From Leptospira limi (lineage in GTDB: Bacteria; Spirochaetota; Leptospiria; Leptospirales; Leptospiraceae): a stretch of DNA of 64,000 nt. Positions 8,942 through 19,368 of the stretch are shown one piece after another. Each line of letters begins with the position of its first letter. Position 1 is the stretch's first letter. A program made the position numbers and the translations under genes. A model generated the notes under the pieces. The model was not told the DNA's origin. It ran no database searches and saw only the letters and a program-made list of their open reading frames with translations. Location: the NCBI RefSeq assembly GCF_026151395.1, contig NZ_JAMQPV010000001.1, positions 1,178,001 to 1,242,000 on the forward strand, written 5' to 3'.

Positions 8942-10204
8942 ATGCCAACACGGAATCAATTTTTTTCATTACTCTTCATTCTTTCCTTTTTTTTTCTGCT
9001 CTCAGGAAATGTATATGCTGAGGAAACGAATGAAACAAGTCAAAATAAAGAGTCAAATCAAATCGTTCAAAAGAGCCAAAACGATTCATCCAATCAAAAT
9101 CAAGAAAACCCAAATATATTACCTAAAAGTTTAAAATTCGGCGCTTTTGTTGATACTTATTATTCGCATAATGCAAATCATCCTCGCTCAAAAGAACGTG
9201 CTTATACAACACAAGCGGTTCGGAATGATGAGTTTAATATCAATTTAGGATTTGTCGATGCAAAGTGGCAGGAAGAAAAAATCCGAGGTAGAATTGCTTT
9301 ACAATTTGGAACTTCAGTCAATACGAATTATGCGGCAGAAAGTAACCGGGAATTAAGTTCGAATCAAAATGCCGTTAAACATATCCAAGAAGCCTATATA
9401 GGTTTTAAGTTAACCAAAAACACTTGGTTAGATGCTGGGATTTATTTCGGTCATATTGGACATGAATCTTGGATTTCGTCCGATAACTGGAATTATACGA
9501 GAGCAATGGCACTCGACTATGTTCCTTATTATTCCTCAGGGGTAAGACTAACAACTAAGTTCAGTGAAAAATTCCAATTTCAATTTCATGTGATGAATGG
9601 TTGGCAAAATATAACAGAACAAAATAAAGATAAAGCATTTGGAACTCAATTTAAATACCATTTTACTCCTAATTTTATACTGACTGCGAATCAATTTGTA
9701 GGCAATGAAGCACCAGACTATGAACGAAAACAAACCAGGTTGTACAATAATACAATTGTTGAATGGAAAGTTTTAGATTGGTTGTCCTTTGCTATGTCTG
9801 GTGACATCGGAGCACAAAAGACAAAGGAATCATTATCTTATGAACCTTGGTGGAAAGAAATCAATCCGGTTTTGCCAATGTACATCAGCCGAGAGTCTAG
9901 AGTTTATAACCAATGGTATCATGGTACATTCTGGACAAGCTTTCGGTATGAAGATATATTTAGGGTGAGTTTGCGTTTAGAGAGATTTTACGATCCAAAA
10001 CAGGTGTTAGCTCCCACATATACACGAAATGGTTTTTTAACTAATGGGTATACAATCACTTTTGATTTATTGAATTGGTTACCTGGACTATTACGTTTTG
10101 AAGCCATCCAAAGGGAATCGATGGATGCAGTTTTTGAAACGGATCATAATAGAAGGACGAGAGTGGAACGATTGTTTGTGGTCGCGGCAACGGTTAGGAT
10201 ATAA
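8942..10204 (+). CDS. Outer-membrane beta-barrel porin, OmpL-like (BBP2 family)
   Basis: 420 residues. The signal peptide is MPTRNQFFSLLFILSFFFLL followed by SGNVYA, with cleavage at VYA/EE. A low-complexity N/Q/S/K/E stretch (about 27-60) precedes a barrel that opens with FGAFVDTYYSHNANHPRSKE and continues in alternating hydrophobic/polar strands, many ending in aromatic residues (LDAGIYFGHIG, FQFQFHVMNGWQNI). This layout matches the putative beta-barrel porin-2 family of spirochaetes and Bacteroidetes. The start at 8942 is the only one giving a signal peptide. Its 3' end is followed by a terminator that serves the converging czc operon. Confidence 0.85.
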   Translation: MPTRNQFFSLLFILSFFFLLSGNVYAEETNETSQNKESNQIVQKSQNDSSNQNQENPNILPKSLKFGAFVDTYYSHNANHPRSKERAYTTQAVRNDEFNINLGFVDAKWQEEKIRGRIALQFGTSVNTNYAAESNRELSSNQNAVKHIQEAYIGFKLTKNTWLDAGIYFGHIGHESWISSDNWNYTRAMALDYVPYYSSGVRLTTKFSEKFQFQFHVMNGWQNITEQNKDKAFGTQFKYHFTPNFILTANQFVGNEAPDYERKQTRLYNNTIVEWKVLDWLSFAMSGDIGAQKTKESLSYEPWWKEINPVLPMYISRESRVYNQWYHGTFWTSFRYEDIFRVSLRLERFYDPKQVLAPTYTRNGFLTNGYTITFDLLNWLPGLLRFEAIQRESMDAVFETDHNRRTRVERLFVVAATVRI

Positions 10205-10234
10205 AAAAACCTCTGGAATTTGTTTCCAGAGGTT
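10203..10234 (-). terminator. Rho-independent terminator for the czc operon
   Basis: An 11-bp perfect stem (10208-10218 with 10224-10234, 5-base loop) is followed on the minus strand by seven T residues (plus-strand A run 10203-10209). It ends transcription of czcA. On the plus strand no T-run follows, so it is a weaker terminator for the porin gene. Confidence 0.8.
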
Positions 10235-10275
10235 AGTTCTACACTCTACTTACTTTTTTATGATAGTTTCGTATT

Positions 10276-13200
10276 TTAAGATTTTTTCCTTTTTTTAGAA
10301 GGTTTTTTCTTCTTCTTGGAAGGAGTATCATTGTCGTCATCATCTTCTTCTTCTAAAGGTTCTTCACTCAGTTCGTTCACAAAATCTAGAAATGGAATGT
10401 GTTTTTTGTGACTCATTTCTTCTAATTCTTTTGCATCTGGTTTCCTTTCCCCAACTACAACTAAGTAAAGAGAAGGTAGGATGGTTAAAACGAGGCACAT
10501 AGCTGAAAATAATCCACCTACAATCACCGTTGCCAATGGCCTTTGTACGTCTGATCCTACTCCTGTTCCTAAAGTTGCAGGAATTAAACCAAGTAACGCG
10601 AGTAACATGGTCATAAGCATTGGACGTAATTGAATGACTGCAGCTTTTTTAACTGCGGCCTTCGTTGAAATATCTGGTTCTTCAATGAGAAGGTGGTTGG
10701 TCCTTGAAACAAATAACACCCCTGCCATAGTTGCAATTCCAAAGAGTGAAATAAATCCAACTCCACCAGACACGTTGAAGTAATACCCTCGAAGTAATAG
10801 TGCATAAATTCCCCCAAGTAAGGAAAGAGGTATACAAGCAAGTGCAACATAGACATACTTTAGGTTGCGATATAACAAGTACAATACTCCGAAGATGATG
10901 AGGATTGTAATAGGAATGACGATTGCTAATTTTTTCCCAACCCTAGAAAGGTTTTCATATTGTCCCCCAAATCGGATTTCATAACCGTCTGGCAATTTGA
11001 TTTTTTTCTTAACACGTTTTTGGAGTTCAGAAACAAATCCACCTTGGTCTCGCCCTCTAATGTTTGTTCTAACAGTTACAACCCGACGGCCTTCTTGCCT
11101 AAAGATCATCGTTGGTCCATCAATGACTTCAATATCAGCTAACTGAGATAATGGGATCCTTTCTCCTTTGGGAGAGATGATTGGCATATTTTCAATCGCT
11201 TGTTTTGATGCACGGTAATCTTTTGAAAATCGAACTACGATTCCAAAACGAGCTGGAGTTTTTGGCGGAATGTCAGAAGGACCTTCATACAAAGTACTAA
11301 TTCTTTGCATCCCGATCGCGGCCTCAATCATTTGTTGGATATCAATTACATTGATACCAAAACGTGCCGCAGCTTCTCGATTGATATTGATTGTTAACTG
11401 AGGACTTTCCGCCTCTTGTTCGATACCATATTCACTGGCACCTTTCATTTCTTTGATTTCTTTTAGAACTTCATTACCAATCCCACGCATGATTTTTAAA
11501 TCATTTCCTGATACAAACACAGCAAGGTCGGCAATCGTACCCATGATTGCTTCTGACAAGTTGTCCATAATCGGTTGAGAAAAACTGATCCTTGCACCTG
11601 GTAAAGTGGCTTCCAAATCATTTTTCATTCTGAGTAATAATTCTTGTTTGGTGATTTTTTCTTTCCACTTACTATAGTCTTTTAAACCAATCAATACTTC
11701 GAGTCGGTTGGGCGGAAGTGGGTCAGTTCCATCATCATTCCTTCCTAACTGGGAAATGACCACGCTAACTTGTTCATTTTTATAGATCGTTTGCCTGATC
11801 TTTGGCATAAATTTTCTAGCTTCTGGAAGTGAAATTCCCACTGGAAAAAAGATACGAATGTTAAATCCACCTTCGTCCATTTCCGGTAAAAATTCTGTTC
11901 CCAAGGTAAACATACCAATGGCTAAGAAGATGGTCACAACACTGAATGTATAACGAACTGCTTTTTTAGAACGATTGACAATGAATTCAATGAGACGTTT
12001 GTATTTTCCCTCAATCCAATCATAAAATGGATTGTGCCATTCAATTGGTCCTGGATTTGCCGATTCAAAATAATGTTTATAGATGATCGACATGATCACA
12101 GGGATCACTGCCATTGCGAAGATGAGCGCTCCTAAAATCGCAAAGGAAATGGTAAACGCCATTGGTTTGAATAATCGACCTTCGATTCGTTCGAATGAGA
12201 AAATTGGAAGATAGGCTAAGATGATGATTAAGATGGAAAATAGAATTTCTGTTCCAACTTCAGATGCAGAATCTCTTGTAAATGCGAGGATCCCATGCGA
12301 TTTTTCTTCAGGTGTTGCATCACGATAACGCCGCATGATATTTTCCACCATGATGACGGCACCATCAACGATAATACCGAAGTCAATGGCACCTAACGAA
12401 AGTAAACTTGCAGGAATTCCTGACATGTTCATGAGTAAAAATGCAAACAACATGGCAAATGGAATGGTTGCCACAACGACAAGACTTGCTCTTACACTTC
12501 CAATAAAGAAAATTAATACTAAACTTACGACAACAACACCTTCAACCAATGTTTTTCCAATCGTTCGAAGAGTATAATTTACTAAATCTGTTCTGTCATA
12601 TGTGTTACGAAGTTGAACTCCCTTAGGAAGGTAGTTTTCATTGATTTCTTTGACTTTTTCACGGATACGTTCTCCCATTTCATTGGGATCTCCCCAACGT
12701 CGCATCGCCACCAAACCTTGGACAGATGAGTCAACATCAATTAAACCTTCTTCTTCGTTTTGGACTGTATAACCCAAAACCCCACTTGGAATCGGATGAG
12801 AAATTTCAACCGAACCCAAATCACGGATAAACACAGGAACTCCATTCACAGTTTTGACTACGATGTTTTCAATGTGTTTAGGATCCCGAATGGCTCCGAG
12901 AGAACGGATAGGAAAACCTTGTTCCCCTTGGAGGAGTAAATTCCCTCCTGTATTTAAGTTGTTCTCTTGAATGGCTTTGATCACATCACCGATTGTTAAT
13001 TTAAAACGAATCAGTTTGTCTGGAGAAGTTACAACATGGTATTGTTTGGGTAATCCACCGAATGTGACAACATCTGCAATCCCAGGAATTTGTAACATTT
13101 TAGGCATTACAATCCAATCTTGGATGGTTCGTAGTTCCATTGGGGTGTGATTCTCGGAAGATTCTAAAACATATCGATAAATCTCACCCACAGGTGAACT

Positions 13201-13590
13201 CATGGGTCCTAATGCAGGGTGTACATCTTCTGGAATGTCGGCATCTGCCACACGTTCCATAAGTCTCATACGTGCAAAATAATCGTCTGTTCCATCTTCA
13301 AAAACAAATTGGAATACAACGAGACCATTGATGGTTCTTGAACGTCGCACCGCAACCTTAGGAATTGCGTTTAATACACGTTCTATGGGAAGAGTTACCC
13401 TTTCTTCAACTTCTACAGCTGCTTTCCCAGGAAATTTTGCAATCAATCGAACTTGAGTGTCAGCGATGTCGGAATATGCTTCTTTACGAATGTCTATCCA
13501 TGCCCAAATTCCAAATAATACTGCAACAATTGCTGCAATGATTGTGGTAATTCGATTTTTAAGTGCTGTTTCGATAAAATCTTTAATCAT
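10276..13590 (-). CDS. czcA: CzcA-type heavy-metal efflux RND transporter
   Basis: Inner-membrane proton/metal antiporter of the HME-RND family, about 1104 residues from the ATG at 13590 ([14 protein letters not shown]). A longer frame to 13671 lies inside the upstream gene and lacks support. The first membrane segment is followed by a large periplasmic loop. The TM4 signature [15 protein letters not shown] contains the acidic residues typical of the HME proton relay. A second set of TM segments and periplasmic domain follows, ending with [22 protein letters not shown]. The ATG overlaps the end of the preceding envelope-protein gene by 8 bp. The C-terminal tail is unusual: an acidic block ([13 protein letters not shown]) then a lysine-rich block. 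Zn/Co/Cd or Cu/Ag specificity cannot be read with certainty. Confidence 0.92.
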   Translation of the reverse strand: MIKDFIETALKNRITTIIAAIVAVLFGIWAWIDIRKEAYSDIADTQVRLIAKFPGKAAVEVEERVTLPIERVLNAIPKVAVRRSRTINGLVVFQFVFEDGTDDYFARMRLMERVADADIPEDVHPALGPMSSPVGEIYRYVLESSENHTPMELRTIQDWIVMPKMLQIPGIADVVTFGGLPKQYHVVTSPDKLIRFKLTIGDVIKAIQENNLNTGGNLLLQGEQGFPIRSLGAIRDPKHIENIVVKTVNGVPVFIRDLGSVEISHPIPSGVLGYTVQNEEEGLIDVDSSVQGLVAMRRWGDPNEMGERIREKVKEINENYLPKGVQLRNTYDRTDLVNYTLRTIGKTLVEGVVVVSLVLIFFIGSVRASLVVVATIPFAMLFAFLLMNMSGIPASLLSLGAIDFGIIVDGAVIMVENIMRRYRDATPEEKSHGILAFTRDSASEVGTEILFSILIIILAYLPIFSFERIEGRLFKPMAFTISFAILGALIFAMAVIPVIMSIIYKHYFESANPGPIEWHNPFYDWIEGKYKRLIEFIVNRSKKAVRYTFSVVTIFLAIGMFTLGTEFLPEMDEGGFNIRIFFPVGISLPEARKFMPKIRQTIYKNEQVSVVISQLGRNDDGTDPLPPNRLEVLIGLKDYSKWKEKITKQELLLRMKNDLEATLPGARISFSQPIMDNLSEAIMGTIADLAVFVSGNDLKIMRGIGNEVLKEIKEMKGASEYGIEQEAESPQLTININREAAARFGINVIDIQQMIEAAIGMQRISTLYEGPSDIPPKTPARFGIVVRFSKDYRASKQAIENMPIISPKGERIPLSQLADIEVIDGPTMIFRQEGRRVVTVRTNIRGRDQGGFVSELQKRVKKKIKLPDGYEIRFGGQYENLSRVGKKLAIVIPITILIIFGVLYLLYRNLKYVYVALACIPLSLLGGIYALLLRGYYFNVSGGVGFISLFGIATMAGVLFVSRTNHLLIEEPDISTKAAVKKAAVIQLRPMLMTMLLALLGLIPATLGTGVGSDVQRPLATVIVGGLFSAMCLVLTILPSLYLVVVGERKPDAKELEEMSHKKHIPFLDFVNELSEEPLEEEDDDDNDTPSKKKKKPSKKRKKS

Positions 13591-14332
13591 GATACTCCCT
13601 CGTATTGAAGAGGTAACCCATTTGTAGCAAAAGCTGAGGGTTTCTATAATCGCCTTGGCCAATTCCTCCACCTAACTGAAGGAAGAAGTTTCCAAGTAAA
13701 AAGTCGTACGTAACTCCAATATATCTTTGAGTTAAATGAACTCTTTGTCTCTCTCTACTTTCGTATTCGAGATAAGTAGCCACATTGGAATCGATGGAAT
13801 TAATATAGGAGCGAATGAGTAAATCTTCCTGTGTTGGATCTCGTCTATTGTATCCAGGAATGTTTACTCCAGTTGGGTATGAGGATTGACCACCACGACC
13901 CACTTCAGGTGCAAATGGATTTACTTCAAAATAACCACCTACAATTGAGATACTGTGAGTTATGACAGGTGTTTTCCAAAAGGTATAACCCAAATCGATT
14001 TGGCCACCTTTCCATTGTGGTCCCCATACACCACCAGACCCTCGTAATACGATGTCTTTCCAGTAATAACCTAAATTAAAATTAATACTCGCAGGAGAAC
14101 CAATCGATGCACCATAAACCCAAAAGTTAGTCGTTTTTGGTAATCGTTTTTCATCTAAACTATTTTGATTTAGTTTTTCATCATCACCAAAAGCAGATTC
14201 ATTTGGTTTAGAAGGAGTCCATTCTGGTTTGATTTCATTCCCATTTTTATCCTTTGGATAAGGAGATGATTGAGAATATAAATTGGTTCCTAGAACAGTA
14301 AGAAATAAAAGACTAAAGATTATCTGCTTCAT
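13583..14332 (-). CDS. Exported, probably outer-membrane, protein within the czc operon
   Basis: About 249 residues from ATG 14332 ([20 protein letters not shown], signal peptide ending near YSQ). A Pro/Lys/Asn-rich segment leads to beta-strand-like stretches with Gly and aromatic residues ([40 protein letters not shown]) and a final strand [16 protein letters not shown], consistent with a small outer-membrane barrel. The ATG is 1 bp past the czcB stop, and its own end overlaps the czcA start, so it is translationally embedded in the efflux operon. Canonical czcCBA operons have nothing between czcB and czcA. I do not recognise the family; a role in assembly or outer-membrane passage of the metal is inference. 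Confidence 0.8.
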   Translation of the reverse strand: MKQIIFSLLFLTVLGTNLYSQSSPYPKDKNGNEIKPEWTPSKPNESAFGDDEKLNQNSLDEKRLPKTTNFWVYGASIGSPASINFNLGYYWKDIVLRGSGGVWGPQWKGGQIDLGYTFWKTPVITHSISIVGGYFEVNPFAPEVGRGGQSSYPTGVNIPGYNRRDPTQEDLLIRSYINSIDSNVATYLEYESRERQRVHLTQRYIGVTYDFLLGNFFLQLGGGIGQGDYRNPQLLLQMGYLFNTREYHD

Positions 14333-14333
14333 C

Positions 14334-15341
14334 TTAGAAACCAAAACTGAGACCTTTTAACAATATGGAACCTTGGATCGCAACTTTTTCACCAGGAGAA
14401 AGTCCTTCGATGATGTTCACTCGTTCTTTTGTTGAGATTCCCAAAACAACTTCACGTCTTTTGAATGTTAATGGTTTTTCTTCGACAAACACATAGTTTT
14501 TACCTTCAACAGTTACAATTGCAGTATAAGGTAATACAACACTATCTCCACCAGTTTGTTCGGGGAATTTTACAACACCAAACATACCTGGTTTTAATCT
14601 GTATTTTTCGTTCACAACGATAATACGCATTTTTGCAGTTCTCGTTAATGGGTCTACGTTATCCCCGATGGCTTCAGCAGTTCCAATAAACTCTTCATCA
14701 GGGAAAGAGGCAAAAACCACTTTTACTTTTCTTCCTTTTTTTAAGGTAGAGATTTGTGATTCAGGAACATCAGTAATGATCCAAGCTTTTAAACTTCCTG
14801 CCGTGCTTAACTCACTTGGATTTAATCCTTGTGCCCGAAGTTTTCCTTCGAATTCTGCGAGTTCTGCTGCATCGTTACCAGCATCAGTTTCAGATTCTAC
14901 CAAATCTTTTTCTGTAGCAACTCGGTGAACAAACATATCTTTAATACGATTTAGGTTTTTATTGGATCTGTGGAGTTTGTTCTTTGCATGGACATAACCG
15001 ACATACAAATCGTTTAACTCGGCTGATTCGAAGAGAATGATTCTTGAGCCATTACTAACTGAAGGAGAAGTGGAAGCAATAAGCCTTGCAGGTGCTTCTA
15101 AACTTACAAACTCTCCACCTCCACCAATGACGGTTGATCTAACGATCTCAAGGCCTGGACTGTTGGGTTTAAATTCAATTCGTAATCCATCATCAAATAC
15201 TTCTGCCTTTTCAGGATGTTTGTGAGCAGGTTTTGCACTTTTGGAAAACACCAAAAACAGAACAGCGACTACAATCAATACAACTCCAGAAATCAGGAGG
15301 ATTTTTGCTTTTTGATTTAACGATTTTAAGGTAACTAACAT
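14334..15341 (-). CDS. czcB: CzcB-type periplasmic membrane-fusion (adaptor) protein
   Basis: About 335 residues from ATG 15341. It has one N-terminal membrane anchor ([18 protein letters not shown]) and then the adaptor fold: a barrel-sandwich half, an alpha-hairpin ([18 protein letters not shown]), the second lipoyl half, and a beta-barrel with [20 protein letters not shown] near the C-terminus. It bridges the RND pump and the TolC-like channel. A short His/Lys stretch ([11 protein letters not shown]) right after the anchor may bind metal. The start is 1 bp after the czcC stop, and the extra envelope gene follows 1 bp later, so the operon is very compact. Confidence 0.9.
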   Translation of the reverse strand: MLVTLKSLNQKAKILLISGVVLIVVAVLFLVFSKSAKPAHKHPEKAEVFDDGLRIEFKPNSPGLEIVRSTVIGGGGEFVSLEAPARLIASTSPSVSNGSRIILFESAELNDLYVGYVHAKNKLHRSNKNLNRIKDMFVHRVATEKDLVESETDAGNDAAELAEFEGKLRAQGLNPSELSTAGSLKAWIITDVPESQISTLKKGRKVKVVFASFPDEEFIGTAEAIGDNVDPLTRTAKMRIIVVNEKYRLKPGMFGVVKFPEQTGGDSVVLPYTAIVTVEGKNYVFVEEKPLTFKRREVVLGISTKERVNIIEGLSPGEKVAIQGSILLKGLSFGF

Positions 15342-15342
15342 T

Positions 15343-16761
15343 TTATTCCTCAGATTTTGGATAAGTTTGGTTTTCGGACTTGGGGATGAAGATTCCTTTT
15401 CCCACGACATAATTTACATTTTCAATGGCTTCCATACGATCCGTTTGGAGTTTTAACATCTCAACAACACTTGATCGGTAAGTTTCAAAGAAGTCAGCGA
15501 ACTCGAGGATCGTGATGTATTTCTTTTCATAACTCATAATCATATCTAAAGATAAACTCCCGTAATCCTTGATATAAGCATCGATGAATCGTTTGTATAA
15601 AGCGTCTTTGATACGAGCAGATTGGTAAGCAACAGCCACTTCGTTTTCTACTTCCAAGATATTGTTTTTTAGTTCTTGTTTACGAACTAAAATTGCTTTT
15701 TCCGCTGCTTGGATATTCCCTTGGTTTCGATCAAATAATGGAACAGTTAACTGTGCAGTTACTCCCCAATAATTTTGAAAAGCCGTTCCTCCTCTGTTAT
15801 ATACAGGACCAAAGGATAAATCAGGAATGGCATTTGCATATTGGAGTTCTAGATTTGCTTCTTCATAACGTAATGTTTGTAATGCTTTTTTAAGGTCTGG
15901 TCGATTCTCACGTGCGATCTCAACTAAATCTTCGAGTTTTACATTATTTGGAACTATGGAATCCAAATGTTGTTCATTGATTTTAGGTGAAAATTCAACC
16001 CTAGCATCGCGATAAAAATCATCATTCAATAGGATTTTTAATTCTGCTTCTTTTTCGTAGACTTTAATAGCTAAGTCTTCTCTCTCTTTTTTCAGAAAGA
16101 ATAATAAAGCTTTAAGACGTAAGTGTTCTGCTTGTAAGAGAGCTCTTCGTTTGTAAGCGAGTTCAGAGGACTCTACTGTTTTTTCAATAGAAGCTATACT
16201 TTGGTCATAAAAAACCACTGCCTTTTTATAGAAGTAAATTGTATAAAACGTTCTTCTCAGTTTTGTAATGAGTGCTCTGGTTAAGTCATAAAATTCTTGT
16301 TCAGAAATTTTAGCATTTAGTTCTGCGACTTTAACTCGTTTATCAATTTTACCACCGAGCAAAAAAACTTGTTGTATTTGGACAACAGATTGACCCGAAC
16401 GAGTTGTATCAAAATACCTCTGTGTAGGTTCAGCATAAATACTTTGGTCAATGGCTATGTTTGGGTTTGCATATAACCCTGCTTGTAATATTCCCGCTTT
16501 TTTAACATCGATTTGGAATCTAGATGCAATGAGGAGTAAGTTGTTTTTCCATAACAAGGATTCAGCTTTTTCTAAATCAATGTCTCGGGTGTATTTTTGG
16601 TCATCTGGATACAGACTAGATCCAAGGGAAGACCTTGGATTATCATCCGTTAGTTGTCTCCTGAGAGCCTCACTTGCTTGTGCGACTTTCATTTCTTCTG
16701 AAAGAATGGATGTCACAAACAGAAGGGATAGGTAGATGCCGATTTTGTAATAAGCGTTCAT
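15343..16761 (-). CDS. czcC: CzcC-type outer-membrane efflux channel (TolC family)
   Basis: 472 residues with a signal peptide ([18 protein letters not shown]) and two long helical repeats typical of the OEP fold. One repeat (about 55-255) is rich in LEKAE..L and [13 protein letters not shown] helices; the second (about 265-455) includes [20 protein letters not shown] and [17 protein letters not shown]. It forms the outer-membrane duct of the CzcCBA complex. First gene of the operon. The 97 bp between it and the upstream small gene holds an imperfect 18-bp dyad, a candidate metal-regulator site. Confidence 0.9.
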   Translation of the reverse strand: MNAYYKIGIYLSLLFVTSILSEEMKVAQASEALRRQLTDDNPRSSLGSSLYPDDQKYTRDIDLEKAESLLWKNNLLLIASRFQIDVKKAGILQAGLYANPNIAIDQSIYAEPTQRYFDTTRSGQSVVQIQQVFLLGGKIDKRVKVAELNAKISEQEFYDLTRALITKLRRTFYTIYFYKKAVVFYDQSIASIEKTVESSELAYKRRALLQAEHLRLKALLFFLKKEREDLAIKVYEKEAELKILLNDDFYRDARVEFSPKINEQHLDSIVPNNVKLEDLVEIARENRPDLKKALQTLRYEEANLELQYANAIPDLSFGPVYNRGGTAFQNYWGVTAQLTVPLFDRNQGNIQAAEKAILVRKQELKNNILEVENEVAVAYQSARIKDALYKRFIDAYIKDYGSLSLDMIMSYEKKYITILEFADFFETYRSSVVEMLKLQTDRMEAIENVNYVVGKGIFIPKSENQTYPKSEE

Positions 16762-16828
16762 AAGTTACCAAATTTTTTAAATTCTTGAGTGCAACGAATG
16801 CAGGTATACCATCCTTGTTAGGTGGTTT

Positions 16829-16846
16829 ACTTCCGGATTCGTAAGT
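16829..16846. promoter_or_regulatory. Imperfect dyad upstream of the czc operon
   Basis: ACTTCCGGATTCGTAAGT matches its own reverse complement at 14 of 18 positions and lies about 70 bp upstream of the czcC start. Operators of metal-responsive MerR or ArsR-type regulators are dyads of this size, but no regulator gene is adjacent. Weak call. Confidence 0.25.
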
Positions 16847-16858
16847 GCCGATAAAGGT

Positions 16859-17245
16859 TTAAGCGAGAGAAATTGGGGGAGGAATGTTGAGCAGTAGAGA
16901 AGAAAGTAAATTTGGGATTAGTATCCCGATAGAAAGTAAGTCAATATAAGAGATGATTAAATCTTCTGAGAGATCATAGTTTTTGTACTCATTGATAAAA
17001 TCTAAAAAGTCAGCTCGTGAACGGCTTAAAGTAGCATTATCATCAATCGACGTGATCTGAGGGACTTCAATTGTAGTGTCCTCAGGTGCTTCTAGGGCAT
17101 TGGTGTATGATTTTTTGATCTGTTGGAGGTTTGCTTCGAAGTATTCGGAAACGGCGTCTGAGTTGCTATCAAATGGGAAACCTACGGTTGCCACAAGTAG
17201 CAGTGCAATCAGTTTATTTGACCAGTTTCCCGTCATAATGTCCAC
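16859..17245 (-). CDS. Small exported protein of unknown function
   Basis: About 128 residues with a short signal-like N-terminus (TGNWSNKLIALLLVATVGFP). An acidic, Ser/Asp-rich middle (about 25-100) follows, and an oddly hydrophobic Leu/Ile/Pro-rich C-terminus (LSIGILIPNLLSSLLLNIPP). GTG at 17245 has an AGGA 4 bp upstream; ATG at 17236 is the alternative. No Cys/His clusters suggest metal binding. It lies 97 bp upstream of czcC in the same direction and might be cotranscribed with the efflux genes. I do not recognise the family. The hydrophobic end could reflect a frameshift, which the sequence alone cannot settle. Confidence 0.55.
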   Translation of the reverse strand: MDIMTGNWSNKLIALLLVATVGFPFDSNSDAVSEYFEANLQQIKKSYTNALEAPEDTTIEVPQITSIDDNATLSRSRADFLDFINEYKNYDLSEDLIISYIDLLSIGILIPNLLSSLLLNIPPPISLA

Positions 17246-17355
17246 ATATTCCTACCGAAGTCTATACTCAATCTTTTAATCGGTGCCAAATTTTGAGAAT
17301 GTGCAATGGATTTCACATTCTGCACAATTGTTAGTGGATGGGACGAAAAAGTATG

Positions 17356-17398
17356 AAAAAAAAGACTGCCCAGAGCGCGAAACCACTCTGGTACAGTC
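17356..17398 (-). terminator. Rho-independent terminator after the 113-residue exported protein
   Basis: On the minus strand GACTG-TA-CCAGAG pairs with CTCTGG-G-CAGTC around a 10-base loop, and the stem is followed by eight T residues (plus-strand A run 17356-17363). Position and polarity fit termination of the gene at 17494-17835, 96 bp downstream of its stop. It also separates that gene from the 16859-17245 gene. Confidence 0.8.
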
Positions 17399-17493
17399 GG
17401 TTAAGTTTTGGCAAATGAGAAACAATTCTATTGGAATAAAATAAAAACATCCTGTGCCCCTAACGGGACACAGGTTAAAGCGGTAGAGAGGAG

Positions 17494-17835
17494 TTATACA
17501 GGTGGAGGTAAGTTTAGATATTGGTCAGAAAGGAGTTTTGAATTCCATTGTGTAGCTTCAAATGGTTCTTGGGTGACAGTGATGGCCCAAAATCCAGTGA
17601 TTCCCTTTCCATTCCAAGTGAGGATGTCTTCTAAATCTTTTGTGCCAGTCCCTTCTTCTGAAGTTGTATTTTGGCTCACAAGGAAATGAGATCCCGAAAG
17701 TTGGGACTTTCCTGTCACTCGGCTGGATTTAGCCCCGCGAGTGCGTACCAAAACATTTTCTTCCGAAAGGAATGCACTGCCCAGAGAGATTGTTAGGAGA
17801 GTGACTCCAACGATTTTTGTAATCTTTCTGAACAT
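17494..17835 (-). CDS. Small exported protein of unknown function
   Basis: 113 residues: a signal peptide (MFRKITKIVGVTLLTISLGS, then AFLSEE) and a polar mature part with TRGAKSSRVTGKSQLSGSHF and a Pro-rich end (LNLPPPV). The mature part has no Cys and no recognisable domain. It stands alone: a strong terminator lies downstream at 17356-17398, and the TGCTTA-N5-TAAGCA palindrome sits 51 bp upstream of its ATG. This suggests its own, probably regulated, promoter. An overlapping plus-strand frame is rejected in its favour because only this frame has a signal peptide. Confidence 0.6.
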   Translation of the reverse strand: MFRKITKIVGVTLLTISLGSAFLSEENVLVRTRGAKSSRVTGKSQLSGSHFLVSQNTTSEEGTGTKDLEDILTWNGKGITGFWAITVTQEPFEATQWNSKLLSDQYLNLPPPV

Positions 17836-17885
17836 AGTTACAGTTTAGACCATCTCTGATTAAAATCTAGCATTTTTTTGGCCAT

Positions 17886-17902
17886 TGCTTACCAAATAAG
17901 CA
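17886..17902. promoter_or_regulatory. 17-bp palindrome TGCTTA-N5-TAAGCA (second copy)
   Basis: Identical arms and spacing to the site at 4100-4116, with CCAAA as the central 5 bp. Located between the FAD-oxidase stop and the 113-residue exported-protein gene, 51 bp from the latter's start, overlapping the expected -35/-10 zone. Candidate operator. Confidence 0.45.
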
Positions 17903-17945
17903 GAACGACCAAAAAAAATATCAATTCGAAATGCTTTGTCTTTGT

Positions 17946-19358
17946 TTACAGCACTTTTCCTGGGTTCAATATCCCTTTGGGGTCAAATGCCAATTTGATC
18001 GCTTTCATGGTATCCAATTCCCCTTGGGAACGGGAAAATCCCAAATAGTCTTTTTTGAGAAGTCCAATTCCATGTTCTGCAGAAATGGAACCTTTGTATT
18101 TTTGGATCAGTTGGAACATCTCAGGGTCCACTTGTTTGCATTGTTTGAAGAATACTTCATCCGACAGGTCTTTTGGTTTCACAATGTTTAAGTGAAGGTT
18201 TCCATCTCCGATATGACCAAAAAGAGCAATGGAAAATCCTTGGTATTTTTGGGAAAGAAGAGCAGTCATTTCCCCTAAAAAGGCCTCCATATTTCGGAGT
18301 GGGAGGGAAATATCATTTTTATGAACGGTATAAGCAAGAGAAAGTGATTCCGAAATTCCCTCTCTATACTTCCAAAAGGTTTCATTTTGCCTTGAGTTTT
18401 GTGCAATGGATCCATCGGTGATGAGTTCTTTTTCTGTGATGGATTCTAAAATCGAATAGAGTTTTTCTTCATCGGTTTCGTTGTTTACTTCAAATTCCAT
18501 TAGCACATAGTACTTGCTAGTTGCCTGGAATGGGTCTGGAACACCTAAGTGTTCTTTCACTTTATCCAAACAATAATCGGTTAAAAACTCAAACGCTAAT
18601 AAAGGTAAATCGAAGTTATGTGTTTCTTTGAAAATTTCCAAAATGTTTTTGTATTCTGGGACTGCTAAGAAAATCACACGAATGTCTTTGGGTGGTTTAG
18701 TGAGTTTGACAACAGCTTCTGTGATGATACCAAGGGTTCCTTCCGAACCAATGAATAAATGTTTTAGATCATAACCCGTATTGTTTTTCAAAATTTCGCC
18801 GTTAAAACGAAAAACTTCTCCTTTACCTGTAACAACCGTTAGCCCTAAAATCCAGTCTCGGATGAGTCCATAACGTACAACTCGAACACCACCAGCGTTT
18901 GTTGCAATGTTTCCGCCGATGTGGCTGGATCCTGTTGCAGCAAAATCTACTGGAAAATAAAACCCTCTTTCTTCTGCTTCTTTGTGGAGGTTTTTTGTGA
19001 TCATCCCAGCTTGGATGTGTAAGGTGCCAAGAAAAGGATCAAAATCCATCACTTGGTTCATTTTCGACATTGAAATCACAATTTCCCCGTCCTTTGCAAC
19101 AGCACCACCAGCATAACCAGTCCTTCCACCGGATGGGACTATAGAGATTCCATTTTGGTATGCATAAGAAACAATGGATGCTACATCTTCAGTCGATTCA
19201 GGGAATACTAATACTTGGTAATTCGGAGGGTATACTTTTGTGCGATCGGTTCCGTAAGAATCGAATAAGGCATCATCCATGGTTCCATCGTTTTTTTGGA
19301 TGACTTTTTTTTCTCCGATGAGTTTTCCTAGTTCAGTTTTTGTTTTTGTAAAATCCAT
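17946..19358 (-). CDS. FAD-linked oxidase, glycolate oxidase/D-lactate dehydrogenase (GlcD) type
   Basis: 470 residues, cytoplasmic. The N-terminal FAD-binding PCMH domain shows VPSGGRTGYAGGAV (about residues 75-90), GSSHIGGNIATNAGG and the downstream VRYGLIRDWILGL. The C-terminal FAD-oxidase domain has the catalytic-type FGHIGDGNLHLNI and ISAEHGIG. The family oxidises 2-hydroxy acids such as D-lactate, glycolate or D-2-hydroxyglutarate, passing electrons to the respiratory chain or an electron-transfer flavoprotein. The substrate cannot be chosen from sequence alone. The ATG is 10 bp downstream of the ppk stop, so the two form an operon. Confidence 0.9.
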   Translation of the reverse strand: MDFTKTKTELGKLIGEKKVIQKNDGTMDDALFDSYGTDRTKVYPPNYQVLVFPESTEDVASIVSYAYQNGISIVPSGGRTGYAGGAVAKDGEIVISMSKMNQVMDFDPFLGTLHIQAGMITKNLHKEAEERGFYFPVDFAATGSSHIGGNIATNAGGVRVVRYGLIRDWILGLTVVTGKGEVFRFNGEILKNNTGYDLKHLFIGSEGTLGIITEAVVKLTKPPKDIRVIFLAVPEYKNILEIFKETHNFDLPLLAFEFLTDYCLDKVKEHLGVPDPFQATSKYYVLMEFEVNNETDEEKLYSILESITEKELITDGSIAQNSRQNETFWKYREGISESLSLAYTVHKNDISLPLRNMEAFLGEMTALLSQKYQGFSIALFGHIGDGNLHLNIVKPKDLSDEVFFKQCKQVDPEMFQLIQKYKGSISAEHGIGLLKKDYLGFSRSQGELDTMKAIKLAFDPKGILNPGKVL

Positions 19359-19368
19359 TTTGATTCCT

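Noticed and set aside
17408..17689. A 93-codon plus-strand frame opposite the 113-residue exported protein
   Set aside because: The minus-strand frame has a signal peptide and its own terminator; the plus frame has neither.
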